Below, one piece after another: positions 32,886 through 43,850 of a stretch of DNA of 64,000 nucleotides (the first letter of the stretch is position 1; every line of letters begins with the position of its first letter). The stretch comes from Delphinapterus leucas (Eukaryota > Chordata > Mammalia > Artiodactyla > Monodontidae). Below the pieces are notes generated by a model that ran no database searches, was not told the origin of the DNA, and saw only the letters and a list, made by a program, of their open reading frames with translations. The stretch lies in the NCBI RefSeq assembly GCF_002288925.2, contig NW_022098044.1, forward strand, positions 15,796,462-15,860,461. The letters are read 5' to 3'. The position numbers and the translations under genes are program-made.

Positions 32886-33319
32886 CGCTGCTAGAGAGCA
32901 AGTGTATTGCACTCCTCTGATATTTCCAAGATGCGTGGCCTGTGCTCTGGCCAGGGGCTGTGTTGGCTGTTGCCATGATGGAAAGGGAAGTGAGATCCGA
33001 TCCCAGCCCTGCAGGCCTTCTAGGGCAGAGACCCCGCTGTGGCAAAAGGCCGGAGGATGTGTTTGGTTCCTATGATCCAGTGTGCTCCAGGGAGCCCTTA
33101 ATTGGTGAGGCAAGCCCGGGCCACCATCTGAGTGGGATTGTACTTGCCAGCCGAGGACCTAAACTATTAAGAATAGGAGAAAGGTCATTTTCCAGTGAGA
33201 CAGAAAATGCCACTCATAATCAAACTTCATTACTTGGTTTTAAATCCAGCCGAGACGTAGACCCATCATAAAATTGAGGCACCCAAAAGGACCTTCAAAG
33301 ATCCTGCTGGCAGGAGGAT
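32886..33319. other. No gene or repeat recognised
   Basis: Single-copy-like. A 109-codon ORF here has no family signature. Confidence 0.35.
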
Positions 33320-33535
33320 GTTAGGGGAGGGCCTGGACTTTGTCAGACACACTGGGTTTAATTCCTGGACCTGCCCCACACAGCTCTGTGACCTTAGGCA
33401 GGATGCTGAGCCTCTCTGAGCCTTAGTTTCTCACCTTGTCGAATGGCATAAGAATAGTGCTCTCCTAATGGGTGACAGAGACTTGGCAGAGATTGAGCTG
33501 GATACTGCACGTAAAAGGCTTGGCCGCTGAAGGTG
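33320..33535 (+). repeat. MIR SINE, nearly full length
   Basis: Sense MIR: acagctctgtgaccttaggc, gagcctctctgagccttagt, ttctcaccttgtcgaatggc. Confidence 0.8.
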
Positions 33536-33704
33536 CTCCCTCCAAATAGAAACAGTGATGCGGAAGCCTCGTTTGGTACCCCTGCTCCATCTTTTCGTCA
33601 CCTGCTCCAAAGAGTCAGGCTGAGGTGTCCTCATCTCCCCCAATCCAGGCAAACGCTTCAGCATGTTGCCCTTCGGACCTGGCAAGGGAGAAACCTATGA
33701 GGGA

Positions 33705-33943
33705 GGCCGTGAAAAGTGGTGAAGGCAGGAGCTGATAGTTCAGTTGGAGAAATAAAATGTAAGTGAAGGGCTGCTGGCAGAGCTATGATAAGTTGGCACG
33801 TGAGTGTTGACCAAGTGAATTGAAATGACACTGCTTGATAGAGAGTTGAAGGATGGCAGGAAAGGATTTCAGGCTGGGGTAGTTCCAGGGAGGAAGTTTC
33901 TGCTGGGCCTTAGAAGATTTTGTCTGGCCCAAAGGAGGGAGGT
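33705..33943 (+). repeat. Local duplication, copy A (239 bp)
   Basis: Aligns without gaps to 35544-35782 with 9 mismatches in 239 (about 96% identical). It begins ggccgtgaaaagtggtgaag and ends caaaggagggaggt. Flanks on both sides differ from those of copy B. Copy B continues into L2-like sequence to the right while copy A does not, so copy A is more likely the derived one. Confidence 0.92.
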
Positions 33944-34439
33944 CTTTGTTGCCTCCCAAGCAAAAGGAAGGGAAATAAGAAGCTGTTGGGCAGCTTTCCT
34001 CCAGCTCCCACAGTTCACGGGTGGTGTGGACAACTGGCCACCTGCTGGCTCTTCTGAGCGCAGCCCTGGTGTGAGCCAAACACATAGGCACGGATGTGAA
34101 GCGTGGGTGCAAAGAGGCCGGGAAAGCACTGGAATGAAAACTGCCACTCTTTGGAGGGCTCCAGGGGTGAGAAGGCCCTACGATTAGGGTTTCCTTCCAG
34201 GCCTGAAGTTTAAATTACAGCCATAATTTACTGTTATTATGGGCACTGAACTGTACTTGCCCTGGGCTCTGTAAACAGGAAGTCAGCCAGGCCTATTTAA
34301 GTGGTGTTCAAGCAGCTCTAAGTAAAAGAGGCTTAATGGTTCAAGAGCAGTGGGAGAACGCAAACCTGCCCTCTCCTCCATCCTGGGCACTGAAGCGTCT
34401 ACCTTGTCTGCTCCATTTGCGCCTCAGACACTTTCCTTC
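33944..34439. other. No gene or repeat recognised
   Basis: Single-copy-like DNA. ORFs of 92-120 codons overlap copy A or run through here without a family signature. Confidence 0.35.
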
Positions 34440-34455
34440 AAAAATCAAATCTGCA

Positions 34456-34773
34456 GGGCTTCTCTGGTGGGGCAGTGGTTAAGAATCCGCCGGCCAATGC
34501 AGGGAACACGGGTTCAGCCTTGGTCCGGGAAGATCCTGCATGCCGTGAAGCACCTAAGCCCGTGCGCCACAACTACAGAGACTGCGCTCTAGAGCCCGTG
34601 AGCCACAACTACCGAAGCGCGTGTGCCTAGAGCCCAGGCTCCACAGCAAGAGAAGCCACTGCAGTGAGAAGCCCGCGCACTCTGTGCACCACAACGAAGA
34701 GTATCCCCCGCTTGCCACAACTAGAGAAAGCCTGGGTGCAGCAACAAAGACCCAACGCAGCCAAAAAAAAAAA
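34456..34773 (+). mobile_element. Older, longer CHR-type SINE
   Basis: A tRNA-derived head (gcttctctggtggggcagtg, then gggttcagccttggtccggg) and a longer body with ccacaactaccgaagcgcgt and agagaagccactgcagtgag, ending in an A-tail. Target duplication aaaaatcaaatctgca (34440-34455) and aaaaatcaaatctaca (34774-34789). The longer body separates it from the short CHR form common in the window. Confidence 0.9.
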
Positions 34774-34789
34774 AAAAATCAAATCTACA

Positions 34790-34860
34790 AAAGTTACTGA
34801 ATGCCTAGTGTGCCAGGCTCTGTGCTGGAGGCAGAGAGGGAAATGGAAACTTACAGGACA
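34790..34860 (-). repeat. Possible L2 3' end scrap, antisense
   Basis: gttactgaatgcctagtgtg then ccaggctctgtgctggaggc is like the reverse of the L2 3' end. Short and weak. Confidence 0.4.
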
Positions 34861-35543
34861 TTGTCCTTCTTTGTAGAGGGAGAAGGTGGGAGGGGTTCAG
34901 GCCCAAAGCATGCTGGGAATTCAGCAGCATGACCTGGTGAAGAGGGAGGAGGAGGCGGCCAGGAGCCGATATGGAGGAAACAGACCTGGCTGATGGGTGG
35001 TAGGTTCCTCGGAGAAAAGGCCCACTGTCCATGGTGCAGGCCCCAAAAGGGTTGATGCACTCCATCTTGGTTCCGTATCTAACCAGGTTTGACAGACAGA
35101 TGCCTCAGAGAGCAGGAGATACTCAAAAGTCGGGGGAGCAATAATGTCTAGTTCCAGGTTAGAGAGCTACCTGGAGTGGCATAGGACAAGCACGGTCTAT
35201 CCTCAAGGGGGCTGGGCCAGGGGATGAGCATTTTGGTAAATGTAATGCCATTAAATGGAGTCTTCCACATGTCATGCCAGTAGGCTGGGGTCCAGGGCAG
35301 CTTCCATCCTCAGGGGAGAGCCAGAATGCTAAGTGAGCAGGAAGTTGAAGAAGCCCGGGTTTCTACTCAGCCATGAGGTAGTGGGTAAACAGGGTGCCAT
35401 GTGCCGTTGGGGCATTGCCCCTGCATTCCAGCTGTAAGACTGAGTCTAGTCCCTGCTCGCTGGTGGGCCTGGGGTGCCTGATCACTTCTGCCCATGAATG
35501 GGGGTGGGGGCGGAGCTCGTGGCGGGATGGCTTCTGAAACAGT
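34861..35543. other. No gene or repeat recognised
   Basis: GC-rich single-copy-like DNA with no exon signature. Confidence 0.35.
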
Positions 35544-35782
35544 GGCCGTGAAAAGTAGTGAAGGCAGGAGCTGATAGTTCAGTTGGAGAAATAAAATGTA
35601 AGCGAAGGGCTGCTGGCAGAGCTATGATAAGTTGGCACGTGAGTGATGACCAAGTGAATTGAAATGACACTGCTTGTTAGAGGGTTGAAGGATGGCAGGA
35701 AAGGATTTCAGGCTGAGGTAGTTCCAGGGAGGAAGTTTCTGCTGGGCCTTAAAAGATTTTATCTGGCCCGAAGGAGGGAGGT
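35544..35782 (+). repeat. Local duplication, copy B (239 bp)
   Basis: Partner of 33705-33943, same orientation, 1,839 bp away, 230 of 239 identical and no gaps. Lies at the edge of the L2-like block. Confidence 0.92.
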
Positions 35783-36576
35783 GAACATTCTGGACAGGAA
35801 TACGGTGTGGAAGAGGCCCAGGCGTGGAAGGCTGGGAGACGGCAAACCACGTTCTGATGTTGCAGGTTTGTGGGATGCGACTAGGAAAGCCTTTGAAGGC
35901 CAAGCAAAAGACCTGGTCCTGACCTCGTGGGATTTAGGCAGTGGGATTCTATGGCATTTGCAGGTGGACATGGCAGTAGTTTGCAGCATGTGACAGAGAC
36001 TTGGGAAGCAGAGAGACCAATGGGAAGAACTACTGCATGGCTAAAAGGATGAATCAACAAGGGCCCGAATCAGGATGGTCACAGTGGAAATGGAGGAGAA
36101 GGAATGGATTCCAGAGATTTATCAGAGCAAGAGAGGGTGGGACTGAGGGCAAAGCCCACAGAGACTGTGTGACAGGGAGTCACAGTCATAAAAGGAGGAG
36201 GAGAAGATAGGAGAAGATAGTGGATGAGCTTTGAGCGGGTGGATTTGAGGTGGCAACAGGCATCTGAATGTTGATATCTCAAGGTGAGGTAAGTGAAGTT
36301 AAGCAACAGGGAAGGTTAGACTGAGGTGTGTATTTGAAAATCTCCTCTGTAGTGTGGATCTTACATAGTCACAGTGGAGAACACTTCCTTGAAGAGAGTA
36401 GAGGGAAGGGATGCAGAGGGTCAGCTACTCAACACCAGGTGTGATGGGCTGAAGAAGGAAAAGGAGCAGCTAAAGGGAAAATCCAAGGTTAAGAGGGAGC
36501 CACGCAAGCAGTGAGGTGCCATTTGCAAAGGAGAGAGAGCATCCAAAGAAGAAAACATCAAACATGGGCAGTTTCT

Positions 36577-36789
36577 GGGCTTCCCTGGTGGCACAGTGGT
36601 TGAGAGTCCGCCTGCCGATGCAGGGGACACGGGTTCGTGCCCAGGTCCGGGAAGATCCCACATGCCGTGGAGTGGCTGGGCCCGTGAGCCATGGCCGCTG
36701 AGCCTGCGCGTCCGGAGCCTGTGCTCCACAACGGGAGAGGCTGCAACAGTGAGAGGCCCGCGTACTGCAAAAAAAAAAAAAAAAAAAAA
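36577..36789 (+). mobile_element. CHR-type SINE
   Basis: Head gcttccctggtggcacagtg, B box ggttcgtgccc, body and an A-tail of about 20. Target duplication gggcagtttc at 36566-36575 and 36790-36799. It splits the antisense L2 block. Confidence 0.95.
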
Positions 36790-37650
36790 GGGCAGTTTCA
36801 GCTGCTGCAGGGGGATTAGATAAAATGAGGGTTCATATCTAGTTACTGGAACTGACCCCTCAAAGGTCTAAAGGATGTTCAAGGATGCTGTTTCCATAGA
36901 GTCAGAGGAGCAGAGGTTAAGGGGACGGGGAAAGAATGGGTGGCGGTGAAAAAAGTCTAGAAAAGGATGCAGAGGGGTCACCAAACTTCCAAAGCTGGAA
37001 GTGAGACCAAATTATGTTCCCCAATGGGGAAGAAGCTGGTGTTGAACAGGTTGGAGAGAAAGGGGGTCCTGTAGGAAGTGTGTTCTGGAGAAGATGCTTG
37101 TGAGCAGGGAGTTTATCCTTTGAAGGGCAAAGGCATTGTCATTTTCAGAGACAGGGCAGTAGAAGAAATGGGCATAAAGGTGAATATTTGGGGGTGCAAA
37201 GGACCGGAGAAGGGGTGCTTGCACCAAAGGGCCACTGTCTTCTTAGAAACAGGCAATGAGAGGGCGGTGGCTGCGGTTGGTGGGGGAGGGTGAGAGAAGG
37301 CAAGTGGGAGTCTGGGGAGGGAAGTCCCCGAAGGGACCCTCGTGGAGCATTGGCTCAGGAATCAGGGGAGAGTGAAGGGTGAAGCGAGCCATGGGGATGC
37401 ATAATGCTCCTCGATGGATGGTCTGGAGAGAGTCCACAGGGGATGCTGAAGTGGGTTTCGTTCCACCAGACCAAGCTGGAGGGCTGGAGGCTTCCAGCAG
37501 GGTGGGTGAGCCCGGGACACACGTGAACTAGCTGAAACACCGAGGGATGCCCTGACAGTGCAAGGTTTGGAGAAGCTGAATGGGAGCTTCTTGAAGGAGG
37601 GAAGCTAAGCAGGTGATGAGTGGGGAAGCCGGGTTGGGGGGCTGATGTGC

Positions 37651-38765
37651 AGGGGAGGGGGCCTCCAAACCGAGACCACAGAGGTGGAGCGGAGAGGTGA
37701 TGTGGGTCAGGGCTGTATCAGGGCCAACGCAGAGCCAAGTGGCAGGGATCAAAGCCTCTGGGGAACCAAGAGGCACAGGCCAACGCTGACAGGTGCGAGG
37801 CCAGGCCTGAGGACGGGGTGTGGGCGGTGTCGTCGGGAGGGTGCTGGCTGGGAGTCAGAGCTTCAGTTTTACTATCTCTGCTGCTAAGTAGCTGTGGGAC
37901 CTTGAGCAGGTCCCTTGCGTTTGCTGGATGAGGGGCTCCTGTCAGCATCATTCCTTACATCGGTACTGTGCAAGGTGGTCTAGCAGGACAGCAGGGACCC
38001 TGGAGGGGATTCAGAGCAGCGGCCATGGGTGCTCTTCACAGGCTTGGCACCTCCTTCCAGCCTGTTTTACGTTCCTGCCCTCACAAGCCTTGCTTGTGGT
38101 GTCAGGGGCAACAGCAGGATGCCAGCCCCTTGTGGTACGGCCACTCCCCTTCTGCAAGAATTGGCAGCTCTGAATTTCACAGCAGGGTTTAAATCGGTAC
38201 CCTCACCAGCCTCCTGGCAGCCCGACCTCACTCTGGCAGGTAAGCCAGGGCCGCCAGAGTGAAGCAGGAAAAGTGAGGCAGGAGAGAGGAGCACCTGGAG
38301 GGGCAGCCTGGTTCTCACCTGTGGGCGCACCTGATTGGGCGAACACAAAGAAGAGCCTGATGACCGGGGAGTCCGAGGGCAAGGGTGCCCCCCAGCATCC
38401 TCGCCATTCCTACTGCACAGGTCTGTGATCCTGTGTGCTCAGCCACTGCTGCTGTTGGGTGCTACCTGGGTGCCCCTCAGGTGCAACATCGTGACTGTAG
38501 CACCTGATGCCGCTTCCGGCGCTCCCCTTGCGCCCGGCCTGGGGACAAGGCGCTGCGCAGGGACATTTTTTTCCCAGGAAGCTATATTTAGAGTGCTCCA
38601 GCTGAACTGCTGCTGGGAACTGTATATCTTCAGTAGGAAAGTGTGCGTCATTAACGAGGCTGCAGGTGTGCGTGTCCTGGGAGGGGCTGACGCCGTTCCT
38701 AACGGGATGGGCATCTGCTGGCCGCTCTTTGGGCGCTGCCACGGTGGCCTTGCTTACTATATCTC
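37651..38765. other. No gene recognised; short MIR scrap and CpG cluster
   Basis: A short MIR-like piece (ctgctgctaagtagctgtgg) lies at about 37855-37925. A small CpG-rich patch lies at 38505-38560. A 166-codon ORF (38335-38835) has no recognisable domain and ends inside a MIR, so I do not call it. Confidence 0.4.
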
Positions 38766-38779
38766 ACTAGATACAGTGG

Positions 38780-38965
38780 AAGTTGTATCACCAGGTGTGA
38801 GATTCAAACCTTCAAGCCTTGGCTTTGCCACTTAACAGCTCTGTGATCTTGGGCAAGCTCTGTACTTGACCGGTCTTGAACCTCAGTTTACTCATCTGTA
38901 ACTTGGGATAATGAGAGGACGGATTTCATGAAATTCATGGGAGAGTCAGATCAGGTGAGGCATCT
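38780..38965 (+). repeat. MIR SINE
   Basis: Sense MIR: acagctctgtgatcttgggc, gaacctcagtttactcatct, then gtaacttgggataatgagag. Confidence 0.85.
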
Positions 38966-39009
38966 AGCTCTTCGTTGATCGGTGGTCAATGAAGCTCTTC
39001 GTTGATCGG
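38966..39009 (+). repeat. Spaced 17-bp direct repeat
   Basis: agctcttcgttgatcgg occurs at 38966-38982 and again at 38993-39009, exact, with 10 bases between. This follows the MIR directly and looks like a 27-bp duplication. Confidence 0.9.
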
Positions 39010-40500
39010 AGCCCCACCAACCCACCCTCTCTTTTTTTTTCCTTAGAGGCTTCTTTTCATTTATAAACTTTGTTAGTCACTGCTGTGGCCAAGCCCATCC
39101 CAAGGTGCAGGTGTGCTGATGGAGTTTGAAGGGTTCACAGGGCAGCAAGAAGAGTTTGAGCTGAGCCTTGAGGGATGACCGTGAGTTTGCTGGAAGAGAT
39201 TCGGGGTTGGGGTCAGAGAGGACGATTCTCTCGTGACAGCATCCTCCTTTTTCTCTGGGCAGGCAGGAAAGGGAGGCCTTTGTCCCTTTCCATGAGGGTG
39301 GCCTCCAGCCCCTGTCTGAGTCAGCTCCACACAGAGCCCATCAGCAGCCCCTGGAAAGCCTGCCCTTGTTGTCTGGGAGGATGCACCCCTGCTGCTCGTC
39401 GTGGGATGGCTCTGCTTTGCCTGGTGGCTCTATCAGGTGTCTTGTGGGGCAGGCCTGAGGTCCCAGTGGTGCCGGGCCCAGGTGTGGAAGAGAAACAGGG
39501 GTCATAGTGGTCTTCACGGCAGGGCAGTGAGGACTGTGCCCTCTCTCTACAGGTCACACGAGATCCTGTGGGAGAAGAGAGTGGATGCAGGGACCCTGAG
39601 AGAGCATGCACCCAAAGAGCTGCTGCCCAATTATCATTGTTTCCCCCAGGATACATCCCTGGGGAAAACAATGGGCAGGGTCCAAGGGCAGGGACGGATT
39701 TTCCCAGCTGTTGTATGTCCGGGACATGAGCTACTCTCTAATTACATCGTTTTTACCAGCTATGTAGACTAATAACTTCAGACGGTATTTCTTTCTCCCC
39801 ATAGCACACACCTTTGTCATGTCCTGAAGCTTCTGGTTTGAAACAGTGTTGAAATCTGTCAGCTCCATGATTAACACTCCCATCTCAGCAGATTGATTTG
39901 GCAGAAATGCTAAATTCCAGAAACCGTGTGGGCTGGCCGGCATGAGCCCTGCCCTGGGAGAGTGAAAAAAGAAAAACAAAAAAAATACATTGCAGATTCT
40001 GTGGGCTAACTTGCTTTGAAAAGCAGTCAAGTTTTATTTTTATTTTTCTTATTATTTGTACTGTGTCCACCGTTGGCTTTCCTGTTGTATTCTGTGGGGG
40101 TGATGTTGATAAAGGAAGCGAGCAGGGTCGACAGGAAGAAGGGAGGGTTGGTCCAGTTCATGCCCTACCCAACACTCACGAACAGAGAGAAAGCTGGCCC
40201 AGCGGGCCGGTGACATGAGCCCAGCTGCCTCCTCTTTGACATCAGTGCTCAGAAGAGACCTGTTTCCACATCTTATCACTGTGTTCAACAGGGGAGAATT
40301 TAGCAAACCCAGAAGGTAGTATCGTGCACAGGGCAGCATTTTCCAAAAATATATATTCTCTCAAGCCACCTTAGAACCATTTTTAGTCATTTCATTATTT
40401 CTGGCATATATGATCAGAAGTGATTTTAATGACAGTTAAAAAAAAAAAAAAAAATACTGGCTCCATGGATGTGTGACATCACCTGAATTGCATATTCTCT
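39010..40500. other. No gene recognised; contains a strong hairpin
   Basis: About 1.5 kb. About 39120-39245 may be an antisense L2 scrap (tttgagctgagccttgaggg). A strong inverted repeat lies at 39635-39673. A poly-A run is at 40439-40455. No exon signature. ORFs of 95-123 codons have no family match. Confidence 0.4.
39635..39673. repeat. 16-bp near-perfect inverted repeat
   Basis: cattgtttcccccagg (39635-39650), loop atacatc, cctggggaaaacaatg (39658-39673). 15 of 16 positions pair. A further tgcc (39624-39627) and ggca (39674-39677) can extend the stem across a 7-base bulge. Not part of any repeat I recognise. Confidence 0.9.
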
Positions 40501-40509
40501 CCAAACTAT

Positions 40510-40620
40510 AGCCCTTGCCTGTTAAGGGGATGTTAAAAATGTTACCTACCCCAGAGAATAATTTGTGAGGATTAAATGAGTTTTCCTAGACACATAGCAA
40601 GCACTCAACCTAGGGCAGCC
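40510..40620 (+). repeat. MIR 3' half
   Basis: gttacctaccccagagaata, tttgtgaggattaaatgagt, then agcaagcactcaacctaggg matches the MIR 3' half. Confidence 0.65.
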
Positions 40621-40734
40621 ACGATCCCGTGGTCGTCAACATGATTGGGGTGCCTGTTGTCCTCATCGCATCCTCACATTTTGGGGTGGCCCAAGTGTAC
40701 TGTACCTTGGGTGGTGCAGCATCAAAGGCATGGT

Positions 40735-40985
40735 CTTTATTCATTCATTCATCAGAGAGTTATTGAACTCCTACACGTGCCAGGGATTAAGGCCACAAAA
40801 ATGAATGAGACACAGCCCGGCCCTGAAGCAGCTTCCCCTCCGGAGAGATGGTCACATAAGCAGATACATCATTTTTCACTCTAACGATGACTCCAAGGGA
40901 AGCAGGCGCTGGGGACATTGGGAACCCAGGGAAAGGGAGGGCGTCAGTGGAAGGCAGAGTGTCAGAGTCCCCTTTCCTCGTCCTT
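40735..40985 (-). repeat. L2 3' end, antisense
   Basis: ttcattcattcatcagagag, then ttgaactcctacacgtgcca, then cacaaaaatgaatgagacac is the reverse of the L2 3' end. Confidence 0.65.
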
Positions 40986-41789
40986 CCATGCCATCTATTA
41001 GAGTAACACCTGGATTTTTATAATCGGCCAAAGCCAATTTACAATGAGAGCCTCACACTTGTTGGGAGTGGCAGGAAGGCAAAGTCAATTCATTTTATTG
41101 CTTTGGGACTAGACTGAACCAGAAGGTGTAGAGATGAAGCAGGAAATCCTGTCTGAAACCAAGCTTCCCATCCGTTGGCATAAAATCCTGATGAGCCCTT
41201 AAGGGGAAGGGAAAAAAAAAGTCTAGTAATATTCAAATGATGCTGAGAAATTCCTGACTTTAAAAGGATGAGATTTTTAGCAAAGGAAGTTGGATATTCA
41301 GAGGTGCTTTTTTTTTTTCCAAAATTATTTTTAGCCTCCAGCTATATAGTTTTTCTTGCCGATTAGACCGATTGTGTTTGGGGAACAAAAACAAGCAACA
41401 TCCTCCTGTTAAAGTGTCGGGATGTTTTAAGGCCTGTGCATGTGATTATCTCAAAAGGGTAGCACCTTGGGGAGGGGGGTGGGGGCAAAGTAATGGTCCA
41501 GGGTAATAGTCAGTAGTAAATAGTCACTAATAAAACTCTTAAGGACGTTGATGGCCTTAGCCCACTTGCTCTAAAGTGTGGGAAGTTCTGGGATGGAGGA
41601 AAAAGCTCACGCCTTGTCGAAGTGGTAATTTTCTCAAAATGTGTTATTTTTGCCTTATTACTAGGTGCCTGTGAGAGAAGACATAAAATTAAATAAATGT
41701 GTTCTTTTGTTTCTGAATTCATCCATCAAGGATTTACTCACTTCCTCTCTCTTTGAACTGGGTCTCTTGCTCTCAGGGGCCACAGCCAG
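40986..41789. other. No gene or repeat recognised
   Basis: AT-rich with short homopolymer runs (poly-T at 41309-41319, G-runs at 41469-41485). No exon or repeat signature. Confidence 0.35.
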
Positions 41790-42060
41790 GACTGCAAACA
41801 TACAGTTAAAAGCTGCTTTGATAAACAGTGTGATAAGTACATGAACAGTATAGACAGGATGGGAGAGACTAACTGCATGGTCAGCCAGGGAGTGTATCTT
41901 TTAAATTGCTGATGACATGGGAATCAGGGCTTCAAGAATTGCCAGGAGGTTGCCAAAGAAGGAAGGATGCTGGGCAGTGGGAAACGTGCAGTGCTGACCT
42001 GCCTTCAAGGGAAGCTTGGAGTTGTAGGTCCTGGAGCAGAGCTGAGAGAGAGAGAGGATC
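41790..42060 (-). repeat. Possible L2 fragment, antisense
   Basis: gataaacagtgtgataagta and later ggaaggatgctgggcagtgg follow the style of the antisense L2 3' part. Weak. Confidence 0.35.
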
Positions 42061-42104
42061 TGATTGCAGGAAATAGCCAGAAATCATGGAATCGCTGAGT
42101 GGGT

Positions 42105-42215
42105 GGTTATCCCAGCAAACCTGCTCATTTTATAGGAGAGGGGACTCAGGGCCATTGGGTAGCTTGCCCAGGGTCACACAAACTATAGGGAAGAATCTGA
42201 ACCAGGACCTGGATG
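42105..42215 (-). repeat. MIR, antisense
   Basis: ctgctcattttataggagag then gtagcttgcccagggtcaca is the antisense MIR core. Confidence 0.75.
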
Positions 42216-43005
42216 TGCCCTTTGGGGCTCGGCTTCTTCAAGTGTGACATGAGGGCTTGGGAGGTAAGTATGCTAAGGCCTCTCAAGGGTTTCTTGGTGC
42301 TTCTCTGCAGCTTCCCGAGAATAAGACTCAGCTTAAAGAGAATCTACAGTTATTTACAGAACATACAATGAAAAAGTTGAGTAGCCCTTTGTATCCTAAA
42401 TGGCCACATTTGTGCCAAACTGAGAGCCTGGTCCTGTTTTCAAGATGAGGGGATTGAAATTCACTGCATTTAAAAAAAAAAATTCTTCCTCTTTTTCATC
42501 TTTTGTTAATCTATATGAGAAGAAAACTGAAGCTTTCAGAAAGTAGAGCTGTGAAGGAGCTAGACTGATGTTTAATAAACAACCTTGAAAGTGGAGACAG
42601 ATCTTACCCTCCTCCGTCAGGAAGTCATCCTACGAAAGCTGGATCTGTATCCCTTGATCCTTACCCTGAATGGCTTTTGAGCTCTGTCTTTTGGGGCCGA
42701 AACCTTTTTCTTTGCGTTCACAGTGGTGGCGGGGAGGATGTGTTTTCTATAGAGCCTAGTGTACAGTATTCGGAATCATCTAGTGAATCAGTTGGGTAGC
42801 CTGTTCCCTGGTGGTACCTCTGCCTCGTGGGCTCCCAGAGCATACCGCCATGCCTGGTTAGCAGTTTGTGTGAGTCTACCAGGCTGCAGGACCCCGAACA
42901 GAGCATGGGTCTGTCCCGTGATGGGTGAGAAAAATGAATGAAAAAAAAAAATGAAAGAAAATGATGTAACCCCGCCGCTCTACATATCATGGGCAGAGTT
43001 CACCT
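42216..43005. other. No gene or repeat recognised
   Basis: Single-copy-like with short A-runs (42471-42481, 42940-42950). No exon signature. Confidence 0.35.
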
Positions 43006-43018
43006 CAGTGATTTCTTT

Positions 43019-43256
43019 TTTTTTTTTTTTGGCTACGTTGGGTCTTTGTTGCTGTGCATGGGCTTTCTCTTGTTGCAGCAAGCGGGGGCTACTCTTCATT
43101 GGGGTGCACGGGCTCTAGCTGTGCGGGCTTCAGTAGTTGTGGCGCACGGGCTTATTTGCTCCACGGCATGTGGGATCTCCCCCGACCAGGGCACGAACCC
43201 GTGTCCCCTTCATTGGCAGGCGGATTCTTAACCACTGTGCCACCAGGGAAACCCCA
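43019..43256 (-). mobile_element. Older CHR-type SINE, antisense
   Basis: A T-run, ggctacgttgggtctttgtt, a body with gcgggcttcagtagttgtgg and an end cttaaccactgtgccaccag: the reverse complement of the longer CHR form. Target duplication cagtgatttcttt (43006-43018 and 43257-43269), exact. The body is shorter than at 34.5 and 46.4 kb. Confidence 0.9.
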
Positions 43257-43269
43257 CAGTGATTTCTTT

Positions 43270-43604
43270 AAGCAGAATCTCTCTTTCTACTCATGCCTAC
43301 TACTAATTACAGTCTTGTGATTAGAAGTGCCTGGCTGAGACTGGCTCCCCTGCTCTTCACGACCACCAGGTCTTAGTCTTCAAAGGAAATTAGGCCTCAG
43401 ATCCATTGGGATGTTTATGAAAATATTAATGCTGCCCAACTGAAAGTTACGTTTCTTCAGAGCTTTTTTAGCTATAAGAGTTTTCTTTTGTGTTTTTGTT
43501 GTGTTATAAGAGTGATTTTTTTGTCTTCCAAGAGATGTTAGAATTCAAGAAGGACTTAAGGTCATGAGCTTATAGGTAAGCCAAGTCCTTACATCTTAGG
43601 CTCT
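43270..43604. other. No gene or repeat recognised
   Basis: AT-rich DNA. No exon or repeat signature. Confidence 0.3.
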
Positions 43605-43850
43605 TATTTTAATGCCACAGATGATACTTCATAGGGTTCTTCTGAAGAATAGAGGGAGACGTTGTAGGCAATGAATGCATGAGAATTATAAACAACAATG
43701 CTACTATGACCGGCAAACATTGATGGAGGCCACCAATGGTTTGGGAACAGTGCTAGGCACTGGGCCAGGCCCTGTACATTCTTGGTTTCTAATTTTTGAC
43801 CTAATTCTGAAAGGCAGGTCCATCCCATTGCACGTGGGAGGGAAATAAGG
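43605..43850. repeat. MIR-like fragments in both orientations
   Basis: About 43605-43710 (cttcatagggttcttctgaa) resembles a sense MIR 3' half. About 43730-43830 (gaacagtgctaggcactggg) resembles an antisense MIR or L2 end. Boundaries uncertain. Confidence 0.45.

Larger units (their letters stand above)
35544..37650 (-). repeat. L2, long antisense fragment (SINE inserted)
   Basis: The antisense L2 3' half can be followed in order over about 1.9 kb, in purine-rich sequence typical of this strand: gaacattctggacaggaata, then aggaaagcctttgaaggcca, gcatctgaatgttgatatct, tatttgaaaatctcctctgt, and further 5' parts past the SINE at 36.6 kb. It is very decayed with no ORF. Assignment rests on block order more than identity, and the right edge is uncertain. 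Confidence 0.5.

Noticed and set aside
38335..38835. 166-codon plus-strand ORF
   Set aside because: No domain or signal, ends inside a MIR SINE, and overlapped by ORFs of 91-110 codons on the other strand.
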